Positions 36,501 through 48,500 of a stretch of 64,000 nucleotides of DNA are shown here, piece by piece (position 1 is the first letter of the stretch; every line of letters starts with the position of its first letter). The position numbers and the translations under genes were made by a program. The notes beneath the pieces were generated by a model. That model did no database searches. It had not been told where the DNA came from and worked only from the letters and a program-made list of their open reading frames with translations. The stretch spans positions 1,140,501 to 1,204,500 of the forward strand of contig JAOTOL010001623.1 in the NCBI GenBank assembly GCA_034440575.1, read 5' to 3'. Origin of the DNA: Imbricaverruca yamaguchii (lineage: Eukaryota > Arthropoda > Thecostraca > Neoverrucidae).

Positions 36501-39500
36501 ATGGCACAGACTGGGTTGGAGTCGCTTCACGCGCTCCCATTTAATTCCCGGCTAGGAGGGTCAGTTGGCAGCTGGCCCGATAAGGCCGGGGACAAGCTGC
36601 CGGCTGGCCGTGTCGGTGTGTTGGCGGGGCGATACACTTTCGGTCATAATACTGCCGTTGAACTGGAATTAACGGATTGCGGGGGACAGGGTTCACGCTA
36701 CGAGCTCTGGTCAGTAAAAGAACCGCGGTCCATGCAGCCATTCCAGTAAGATGCAGGCCAAATTTCTTTTCTTTTTTTAAAAGAAAAAGTGGGTTGGTTG
36801 TTCAAGGCTTTCAGTGATATCTGTATTGCATTGATACGGCCTTCCCACCGGTAAGCAACAGCACACCAATTGTCTACAGTGCACTAGCACACGGATCACT
36901 ACGGCAGTATGCAACAGAAGCAACACTAATGGTGTGCAGTGCACTAGCACACGCATCACAACGGCAGTATGCACCAGAAGCAACCCTAATAGTGTGCAGT
37001 GCACTAGCACACTGTTCACTGCGGCAGTATGCAACAGAAGCAACACTAATGGTGTGCAGTGCACTAGCACACGGATCACTACGGCAGTATGCAACAGAAG
37101 CAACGCTAATGGTGTGCAGTGCACCAGCACACGGATCACTACGTGAGTTCGGGTGCCATGTTCCAGTACGCGTGCACCTGACGAGTCGGCCAACAACACC
37201 AATACATTGTTATGGCAGCGGCAGGGTATCACAAGACAGCAGCTCAGCTCAACATCCACCACCTCATGATACAAGTGGACTGCATTGCAGGATGTACAAG
37301 AGTGGTAGGGTATGCCATAGGCCGTAGCGACCAACGCGCAGGTGCTGTGAGGGCAAGTACTGCGTACGACGAAACCAATTCTATTGGGTGCTGAATGATC
37401 AAGTTTTGGTCGAAGCGCACTTAAACTAAAATACTAACTAAGAGCAATACTAAAATACTAACTAAGAGCAATCCTAGTTTGCGTGTTCAGTTGCCTAAAT
37501 TGTTTTTGCAAGGAGTAAACTATGAACTTGGTGCACCAGCATCCATCCACGATTTCGTGTTGCCTGTGCAACAGGAGTTAGCGTCTATGGTTGTATCATG
37601 CAGCTGTGCTTTATATCAAGCTGCTCCAAAAACTATCGTGAAAAAGTATGCTTATATCAAACAGGCCTTTCTCCTCATCTAGGCTACATTTCTGTGGGAA
37701 GACACTTTATGATGAAAAAAATCCGATTCTCATTTGCTGTTAAAACCTAGGATGTATCATTAAATACAGAGGTGCTACCGGTGGCGCTGTACAAGACCGG
37801 TGCGCGTGTGCGGGTGTCGCTCCGTACGGTGTCACTCCTTACGGTGTCACTCCTTACAGTGTCACTCCGTACGGTGTCACTCCTTACGGTGTCACTCCGT
37901 ACGGTGTCACTCCGTACGGTGTCACTCCGTACGGCACCACGTGTGGTGTCGTGTGAAGGTATCGTCAGGCCGGTGGCCGGTGAATGAGGGTAAGGGCCGA
38001 CATCGACTGGTGCTGACGTCACTGTCCACAAGTCCACTGCATCCGGCTAACCCCCTGGTCCTGCCCTCACAGCTTCGCCGTCTACACTACTGTACATACT
38101 CACCGCTCAGCCGGTAATGCCGTGGTCAGATCCGTCGCTGCCGCTTCACTGCTACACATACTCACCGCTCAGCCGGTAATGCCGAGGCAAGATCTGCCTC
38201 CCGCGTGGCAGTTAGTTGGCAACACACGGACGGTGATCCGCGTCTATCCCTGGAATGGATAGACGCTGGGATAGAAGCCGTAGCCGGTCAGACCGTTGTA
38301 GTACTGGCTGTAGTCGGGATAGTAGTAGAGGCCGGGCATGACGCCGAAATCGGCGACGGCGGCGGTTGGCGGCGCTGTCGGAGCTGCCGTGGGGGCTGCC
38401 GTAGGGTCTGTAGTTGGAGGTGCCGTCGCAGCTTTGGTCGCGGTGGCTGCCGACGACGGCCCCGCACCGGCTGCGCCACGCGTGGCGGAGCCGGCCCCGA
38501 CCCGACTAGCGGCTGTGACCGACGCCGGCACGGCGGTGATGGGCGCGCCGGCGGCCGCCGCCGATATGGCCGCCTCCAGAGCCGCCTGGATGTGCGCGCG
38601 CGCCGCCTGCAGCGCCAGCCTCTTCACGGTGGCAGCGTCAGAGGCAGGCTCTGCGGCGCCTGAGGCGGGTCCTGCGGGCACGGCAGCGAGCTCTGCAGAA
38701 CCTGCGGCGGGTGCTGTGGGGACCGCAGCCGGTGCTGCGGGTACGGCGGCTGGTGCTGCGGGCACGGCGGCCGGTGCTGCGGGTACGGCGGCCGGTGCTG
38801 CGGGTACGGCGGCCGGTGCTGCGGGTACGGTGGCCGGTGCTGCGGGTACGGCGCCCGGTGCTGCGGGTACGGCGCCCGGTGCTGCGGGTACGGCGGCCAC
38901 GTTTACTGCCAGCGGCGGGCCAGCTCCAGGGACTGGCCCGACCTGCTGACTGAGGACAGACTGGCAGTAGCTGGGGTGGTACAGACTGCAGTACCAGGGC
39001 AGCTGAGCCTGCCTGGCCGTCACCAGCGTGACCAACACCAGCAGGTACTTCATGCTGACGCCGGGACGTGACGGGTGGCCGGCTGACACTTGGCTGGCAG
39101 GCGTGCGTGGCCGCTTTATAGGCGGCGGCGGCGGCGGCGGCCCGCGGCCAGGACCGGTTGGGGCGGCGGGCGGCAGCGGCAGGCGACGGCGGCAGGTGAC
39201 GGGCCGATAACCGATGGCGTGCCGTCTGCCGCGCGGATCGGTCGCCACCGGTGCTGTCGTGCGTCGCTGGCCCGCCGCCCTGCACGGCACGCGCCGAGTC
39301 TGTCGCAACCGGGGAAGGTCGCGCTGGGGTAAAGTGGCGTCGTGGTGCGTGGGGCGTGGTGGAGGAGCAAGGCTGAAATTTTCCTTGAAAATACTAAACA
39401 ATTTATTGCAATCCACCTGTACTAGTTAGACATCGCACTAGCTTTGCTGTGGACTGTAGCAAATATGTGTACGCATGATCCCCTCTGCCGAATATGGTGA

Positions 39501-42500
39501 ACATATATCAAGTTACGATGCACTACCATTGTCGAAATACGCTGTGCTTCGTTCAGAAAAGCCTGCACTCACGCACGAAAATTAAGGCAATATGGACGTG
39601 TGAACTTGTCACGACATTGTATACACTGTTGTCTATCGCTGCTCCTTCGTCTGGCCTGTATAGACCCTCCATTTATTATCTACATGTGAAGGGTCCGTCT
39701 ATTGCATCCGAGTCACCCAGGGGCCCTCTGTACTTGTAAGACTGACATGGTGTCTCCTCGTTAGGTATCCTGTCTCCCTATGAGACACAAGTGTATGACC
39801 TTCCCGTGAGACAAGTGCAGCCCCCCCCCCGTGGGAAACTAGTGTGCCGTCTCCCTATGAGGAACGAGTATGGTGTCTCATCGATACGTGGGTTCGTATC
39901 TCCCCGTGACGCTGGGGAAGTGTTAAACATGGAATCGTAGGTGGATTTTTGAGTGCCGAGCAATGACGAATCACTAATAAAACTTACTTCGTTTTTCCAA
40001 ATCGTAGTTTATAATCTTTGTGCTCAAGCAGTATAACCTGGGCGCTACATGACCAATGTAGTCGATGCGCCCTAAAGCCCTAATAACTAACTAAGCAGTA
40101 TAACCAATATTCTGTTACTAGCTGGCTACCTTGCTGATGTGCTCGTGGGACTAATTCTACTAATACCTGGTGGTCTATCTGAAAAAGAAAAGTCAGGCAT
40201 TCATGATTTCGCTGTGCTGATTCTCGGACAGTTTTACTACAGGAAAACCCAGAATAAATGGAAATTGTAATAGTCCGCGCAGCTAAATATGCTAGGGTAT
40301 TGCATATGAAACAAAAGTCGACATAAGGGGTGGGGATGGCCGAGTGGTTAAGGTGTCGGGCTATGGGTACCAAAGGTCCCGGGTTCGACTCTAGCGCCAC
40401 TCAGGACATTTCCCAATCCCGCGGCCCACCGGCGAAACAGCGTGGGCGGCGCCATTAGCCGTGAATGTGCATAAAGTGTGTCGTGAACCAACCAATAAAC
40501 AAACAAAGAGTCGACATAAGAAAAGACACCTGAAGTGACATTGTCAACATATTGTGAAGACATATTTGGTTTATACTACATATGTGCTGAATATTTCATT
40601 TTGCTGTCTTGTGTTTTCTGGGCTTATACGTTCCTGCAACAGAAACCGAATCCAACAATCCAGCCCAGGTGTAGCATCTAAGGCGTAGCTGTAGTGTCTC
40701 CATGCGAGGCGGATGGGGAGACACTGCATTTCACATCTCCATGTGAGGGGAGATGCAGTGTCTCCATGTGAGGCGGAGGTGTGCTGTCTCCCCGTGAGGC
40801 GGAGTCGCAGTGTCTCCCCGTGATGCGAAGGTGTGCTGTCTCACCGTGAGGTGGAGGTGTGCTGTTTCCCCGTGAGGCGGAGTCACAGTGACCCCTGTGA
40901 GGCGGAGTCTCAGTGTCCCCCTGTGACCATCAGGCACCCTGTGAGGAGGAGTCACAGTGTCCACTATGACCATCAGGCACCCTGTGAGGCGGAGGCGCAG
41001 TGTCCCCCTGTGACCATCAGGCGCCCTGTGAGGCGGAGTCACAGTGTCCACTGTGACCACCAGGCGCCCTATGAGGAGGAGTCAGTGTCCTCTGTGACCA
41101 CCAGGCGCCCTGTGAGGCGGAGTCACAGTGTCCACTGTGACCACCAGGCGCCCTGTGAGGCGGAGTCACAGTGTCCACTGTGACCATCAGGCGCCCTGTG
41201 AGGCGGAGTCACAGTGTCCACTGTGACCACCAGGCGCCCTGTGAGGAGTCACAGTGTCCACTGTGACCACCAGGCGCCCTGTGAGGAGTCACAGTGTCCA
41301 CTGTGACCACCAGGCGCCCTGTGAGGAGGAGTCACAGTGTCCACTGTGACCACCAGGCGCCCTGTGAGGAGGAGTCGCAGTGTACTATGTGACCATCAGG
41401 CACCCTGTGAGGCGGAGTCACAGTGTCCACTGTAACCACCAGGCGCCCTGTGAGGCGGAGTCAGTGTCCACTGTGACCATCAGGCGCCCTGTGAGGCGGA
41501 GTCACAGTGTCCCCCTGTGACCACCAGGCGCCCTGTGAGGAGGAGTCACAGTGTCCACTGTGACCACCAGGCGCCCTGTGAGGAGGAGTCACAGTGTCCT
41601 CTGTGACCACCAGGCGCCCTGTGTGGAGGAGTCACAGTGTACTATGTGACCATCAGGCACCCTGTGAGGAGTCACAGTGTCCACTGTGACCACCAGGCGC
41701 CCTGTGAGGAGTCACAGTGTCCACTGTGACCACCAGGCGCCCTGTGAGGAGGAGTCAGTGTCCACTGTGACCATCAGGCGCCCTGTGAGGCGGAGTCACA
41801 GTGTCCTCTGTGACCATCAGGCACCCTGTGAGGCGGAGTCACAGTGTCCACTGTGACCACCAGGCGCCCTGTGAGGGGAGTCACAGTGTCCACTGTGACC
41901 ACCAGGCGCCCTGTGAGGAGGAGTCACAGTGTCCTCTGTGACCATCAGGCACCCTGTGAGGCGGAGTCACAGTGTCCACTGTGACCACCAGGCGCCCTGT
42001 GAGGAGTCAGACAGACAGACAGACTTTATTGAGGTCATCCACAATTGACTTGTGGCTATTACGACATCGCGTCAAATAGATAAAACAACACAGCACAAAA
42101 GGTAAAAAAGAGGGTCAAAATCAGAGAATACAAGTTAAACTATTAAAAAAACATATATATAAAATAACAGCAAGTCGAGCAGTCTATCAGTCCGGCACGG
42201 GCGGCACGTCAAGTACATACTCCCGTAGGTGGCGACCAAAGATCGATACGGGAAGTCGCGTCAGCTCAGGTGGCAGTGAGTTGTACATGTGTGGCGCTCT
42301 GGAACTAAAACGTCTCTTCCCCATCTCGGTGCGGGACCGGGGGACATACAAGTTGTGATCTTGACGGGTGGTCCGGTCACGAATCTCCGCCATGGTGGTG
42401 AGATCGTGAGCCAGTGACTCTGGCTCACCATGGAGACGCACCTTGTGTATGAGGCGAAGGGTGTGATAACTCGCCAGGTTCTCCGCGCTGAGCCAGCCCA

Positions 42501-45500
42501 GCCTCCTCAGCAGATCCGAAACGTGGTCAAACTTTTTGCGGCCGAAAATTACCTTAGCCGAGTAGTTTATGATTTTTTGAATGCGAGATAGGTTCTTTTT
42601 GCCTCCGTTACCATACACAGAAATACAGTAGCGGATCTGCGAGAAGATCAGAGCATTGTCCAGCGCGGAGATGGCGGCAAGTGGAAGGTGCCCCCTCAGA
42701 TGCGACAGACCACCTAGAACTCCGAAACAACGCCGAGTCAATTCTGAGACGTGCGAGTCCCAGCTGAGAGAGCGATCGAAAATAATACCGAGATTTTTGC
42801 ATTCCGAAATGGTGGGTAGATGATCGCGAAATTTCACTGTGACATCCGGTAAGGCACGCAGATTTTGTGGGCTGCCCAACATCATCAGCTGTGTCTTTGC
42901 TACGTTAATTTTCAGTCCATTTGCTCGAAACCAGATATCGAGGGAGGCCAGAACTGTTTCCATATGAGTGACAACATTTTGAATTTGAGATTTCTTACCA
43001 CTGACCAAAATTTGGGTGTCGTCAGCGTATTGAACAACTACTGCACCTTCGGCGAACAGGCTGAGGTCGTTGGCGAAGACGCAGTAGAGGAGAGGTCCGA
43101 GAGATGATCCTTGAAAAACGCCGATGCTGTTGGGCAACGGGGCAGATTTGTGGACGACACTCAGATTGTCAGTAAGGCTGACACTCTGGGTGTGGTTCTG
43201 AAGATAAGCCGAAAACCAGGAAGTATCGATGCTGTGGAGACTTAATTTTGACAGGAGTTTTGAGTGATCTATCACATCAAAGCACTTGCTCAAATCCAGC
43301 AGGCAGAGAAGGGACACCTCTCCATGGTCACATGCGGATAGGATCTGGTCAGATATGGAGGTCAGTGCGGTTTCAGTCGAGTGACGAGGACGGAAGCCGT
43401 GCTGAGTTTGGGAGAGGAGGTGGTTATCGGACAGGTAATTGTAGAGTTGCTGGTGGACGGCACGCTCTACAATTTTCGCAATGACTGGGACGATGGAGAT
43501 AGGACGGAAATTGGAAGGGTTACAGGGATCACCGGACTTGAAGATAGGATGGACGAGGGAGTTCTTCCAAGAATCAGGAACATCGGATTGGGTAATGCTG
43601 GAATTGACCAAATGCAGGAGCACCTCACCTAACGAGTCGAAGCACACCCTGAACATGTGGATGCTGATGCCGTCTTCGCCACAGGCCGACGACCCGCTCA
43701 TCCCGAAGACGATGGCTCGCAGCTGAGATAGCGACAACGACTCCAGGGTGAACGCACAGGCACCGACACGCGGCAAACGGCAGGAGATACTCGGCGTCGC
43801 TCCCATACTCCTAACCTCGTCAGCCACGCACGGGCCCACGCGGACAAAAAATAGGTTAAGGTCATCAACTGTCGCGTCGGGCAGCTTACGAATGGCCTGC
43901 TTGCCGCCGACAAATGACCTGATATGTCGCCACATTGACCTCTGCCCATCCTCACGGATTCGCCGCTCAACGTCGTTCCGGCTATCACGTCTAATCGCCG
44001 ATCGTACAGCTCGGTTGGCGTCCCTGTACTCCGTGGACTGGTGCCCATAAACGGTCAGCGCACCACGGCGGCTACACATTAAAGCTTTAGTTCCATCTGA
44101 TACGAATGGGGCGCTAGGGTTCCTGATTCTAACAGTCCTGATGGGAGCATGGATGTCAATGATGGGTAAAAAGATGTTCAGAAAACAGTCCCACTTGAGC
44201 GTGACGGAGGGATAATTAAAAACAGAACTCCAGTCAGCCAAACAAAGATCGTAAAGCAAAGCATTCGGATCAGTACGGCGAAAGCAACGCGTGCGAACGG
44301 TGGCGCCGCTCGGTCTGGATCTGGGCACATCGACTGAAAAACGAACGAATCTATGCGGACTAAAATGACAAAATTGTGTACGGCAGTGCTGCACAATGTC
44401 ACGACAGTTGGTGATAACTACGTCAAGGAGGGAGCCAGTTGAATAGGTGGGCTAGGTCACACATTGAAATAACGAGTAATCAAAAATAAAATTAGACAGC
44501 ACACGCTTACCTTGGTCCGAGTCTGGTTTCCGTAAGTCACAATTTAAATATCCGCAAATAAAAAGTTTGGACTTCGGATAGTCAACAATCACACGCTGGA
44601 ATTGTGCTTCTAGGTCTGCAAAGTCCGCTTTCAAGTCGGTCAGATTCCGTCTCGGTGGACGATATGCGGTGCAGATGATGAATTGGCGCTTGCTGTCTGG
44701 TTTAACCAACATCCACAACGTCTCCAGCTTGCTGGTGGGATGGTTGACAGCCGTTGTGATTTTCAGCAGAGACGCGTTGGTACCTTCCCTGGCGGCCAGC
44801 GCCACTCCTCCGTACCCTCGCCCGTCGGGGCGATCGGCCCGGTACAGCTGGTACCCAGGCAGCAGCAGCAATCTGTTGGGCGTCGCAGGCTTCAGCCAGG
44901 TTTCGGCCAGGCATATGATGTCATACTTGTTGCGATGTAGTACTTCAGACATTTCCAGTAATTTTGGCTTAATGCTTTGGATGTTCAGCAAGCAAATGTT
45001 GAGTCTTGAACTTGGAGCTGGCCATAGATTCCTCTGTCGGCGTTGGGCGCCTTTGCTCCCTCGCTTCCTCGCGTCACGGTGTCCACTGGGACCACCAGGC
45101 GCCTTGTGAGGAGGAGTCACAGTGTCCTCTGTGACCACCAGGCGCCCTGTGAGGCGGAGTCTCAGTGACCCCTGTGAGGCGGAGTCTCAGTGACCCCTGT
45201 GAGGCGGAGTCTCAGTGTCCCCCTGTGACCACCTGGCGCCCTGTGAGGCGGAGTCTCAGTGTCCCCCTGTGACCACCAGGCGCCCTGTGAGGAGGAGTCA
45301 CAGTGTCCTCTGTGACCATCAGGCGCCCTGTGAGGCGGAGGCGCAGTGTGCGGCCCTGGTGAAGGCCGGCAAGGTGTACGCCACGGCCACCGAGGACATG
45401 GACGCGCTCACCTTCGGCACCACGGTGATGCTGCGCCACATGACTGTCAGTGAGGCGCGCAAGATGCCCGTCAAGGAGTACCACCTCAACAACCTGCTGG

Positions 45501-48500
45501 CAGAGGCCGGCCTCAACCAGGAGGAGGTGGGTGGCCAGTTGGCCGGCGCACCGGATAGATAGACGACCGTTTAAAATTAAGACGCGATACCGAGACGCTT
45601 GCTCGGTGTGGAAAATTAGATCTGACTATCTGACCATCTGATTGTGGTGAAGGTGCATTGGTTCAACTATCTAATCACAGCGAATGGCGCCAAGTGACGT
45701 TGGCAGTCGACGTGCTCCTCAGCTCTAATAAACAAACGGAAGTAATCGCAGTCATGATGGTTCCGCATGCCCACACGAGTTCATTTCCAGTGCTTTATCT
45801 GAAGAGAGTCGTTCCGTTTCCGATGCTCGGATAAAAAGAGTGATTTCGTCAACATCTGGTCCATTCGTAAGGACATTGCATATGCATTGTTTTAACGAGA
45901 AGCTAGTATAATATATGTATTTGTATGTTCCGATCGGCTGCTTTTCGACGAGGTGGTGCCCTACTTGTCCAGGCGTCGCTTAACTATTTGGCTGTCCAGT
46001 GACATAATACCGTGGTGAGTGTCTCGCGTCAGACGCAGTTTTTTTCTTCCTAATGTCGACCCCTGTTCGTATGCAGTAGCCTATCCTATTTGGCTACACG
46101 TACTGTTACAGGCTCGATTGCTATTGGGCTTTCCCATCGCCAACTATTCAAAAGTTAGGACAGCCAGCTTCGGAATGCCTCAGGATGCCAATATACATGT
46201 CAGTACTCTCCACACCTACAGTTCACTATAACTATTTGCATCTTTTTATTTGTCTTTTTTTGCAGGGAGGCCACCACCAGTTATTAGTAGAAGTATCCCC
46301 AGGAGCGCCTCAGCTAGGTAGCAAGCTAGTAACGCCAAGGAACTCCTGGGGCCACAAAGTGAAAAGTGTTATGAGGGGAAAAGTGTACATACATCTGCAC
46401 TATCACACAAATCTGTGTGACAGCGTCACATCATGTCCACACACATGAAACATGTACACCTAAACTTACTTCACTTACATAAATACATGCACTCACACAT
46501 ACATACAAATATATATACATACACATATGCTGGCATATACATACATAAGTTTACACTGATATGCATCCATGCACATCCATGCACATCCATGCACAAACAT
46601 CCACACAGTAGCACACATGCAATTAATCATATAGGTACAAATGCATCATCGCATATGTATTTACTTGTTTGTCCAGCTTTACTCATACATACATATTATA
46701 CATATCAACCTACATATAGCTTCTCCTTTTTGTAATGCGAAATTGTTAATTTTACTAACCATTTAGTTTGAGATGTATAAATCAATAAAATATGTTCTGA
46801 TAACTATTTTTATGTCTTCTTTCTGAATAGGTACATTATTACAAGAGGGAAATTTTGTACCAATGATAGTATTCCAAGTTCTTGGTGCTATAAATTGTAT
46901 GGAATGAAGTCTATAGGTTTTTTATGAAAAAGGTACATGGAAATGTTCAGCATGCCTCAAGTTACTTGGTGATGAGTATTTGAACATAATAAGCATAAGT
47001 TTACACCACTTGGCTGTCCAGTGACGCAACACCGTGGTGAGTGTGACGTCAGACGCTGTCTACACCACTTGGCTGTCCAGTGTCGTGATACCCTGGTGAG
47101 TGTCGCGTCATCAGGCGTTGTTTACACCACTTGGCTGTCCGGTGACGTGATACCGTGGTGAGTGTCGCGTCACCAGGCGTTGTTTACACCACTTGGCTGT
47201 CCAGTGTCGTGATACCTTGGTGAGTGTGTCGCGTCACCAGGCGTTGTTTACACCACTTGGCTGTCCAGTGTCGTGATACCGTGGTGAGTGTGTCGCGTCA
47301 TCAGGCGTTGTCTACACCACTTGGCTGTCCAGTGTCGTGATACCGTGGTGAGTGCGTCGCGTCATCAGGCGTTGTTTACACCACTTGGCTGTCCGGTGAC
47401 GTGATACCGTGGTGAGTGTGTCGCGTCATCAGGCGTTGTTTACACCACTTGGCTGTCCGGTGAGGTGATACCGTGGTGAGTGCGTCGCGTCATCAGGCGT
47501 TGTTTACACCACTTGGCTGTCAAGTGACGTAGTACCGTGGTGAGTGTGTCGCGTCATCAGGCGTTGTTTACACCACTTGGCTGCCCAGTGTCGTGATACC
47601 GTGGTGAGTGTGTCGCGTCATCAGGCGTTGTTTACACCACTTGGCTGTCCAGTGTCGTGATACCGTGGTGAGTGTGTCGCGTCATCAGGCGTTGTTTACA
47701 CCACTTGGCTGTCAAGTGACGTAGTACCGTAGTTAGTGTGTGACGCAATTGTGTGCCGGCCAGTTCATCGATCTGTGTATCCTGATGGGCTGCGACTACT
47801 GCGACTCGATCCGCGGCATCGGACCCAAGCGTGCCATCGAGCTGATCCAGAAGCACCGCAGCATCGACAACATCCTCGTCCACGTGGACCGCTCCAAGTA
47901 CACGGTGCCCGAAGACTGGCCGTACAAGGAGGCGCGGCGCCTCTTCGTCTCGCCGGATGTGAAGGACGCTGCTGAGGTGCAGGTGGGTGCTGCAGAACTT
48001 CATTTCCCCCACCTCGCATCTCCAAATTCCATGTCTTGGCTAATGGACGTACAGGTGGATGCTGGAAAGCTCCAATTATTCCCTTATCGCTCCCGTGATC
48101 TGGACGTACAGGTGAATGTCGTGCTCCCGTGCGCTGGGTAACAGACACGCAGGTGAATGCTCCACAGCTTCTGTCTCCCTTCTGTACCGTGCGCCAGGTA
48201 GCCGACGTACAGACTCGAGAGCTTCAGTCCCCTCGCGCCCCCGCGCGCTGGCTAACAAGCGAAGTCCATGTGCAGTTAACTACAGTAATGCGCTTTATTC
48301 CATTTTCAGAACAGTCCTTCCGAAGCTCAACTTGTAAATCGTTCTGTGGTGACACAGGCATACGTGGTGCGCGAATCCCTGACTTCCCGAGACAAACTAG
48401 CGTATTTATGAACATGTTCTCCTCGTCACAGTCTGTTTCCGAGCTCACGTTCGCCAGTAGCTCGTACGACAAACGTACGACACCGTTGCGATTTGAACCC

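Noticed and set aside
38338..38949. Plus-strand Ala/Gly-rich frame of 203 codons
   Set aside because: It is the reverse complement of the coding repeat in the cuticle-like gene, with no signal peptide or promoter on that strand.
40326..40400. tRNA-Ser or tRNA-Leu gene
   Set aside because: The same head plus identical non-tRNA body recurs at other sites, as expected of a SINE family.
40905..42008. CTCF-like site in the exon 5 acceptor array (GACCACCAGGCGCCCTG)
   Set aside because: Only the CCACCAGG half fits; the GGC half of the consensus is absent, so the similarity is weaker than in the 47 bp array.
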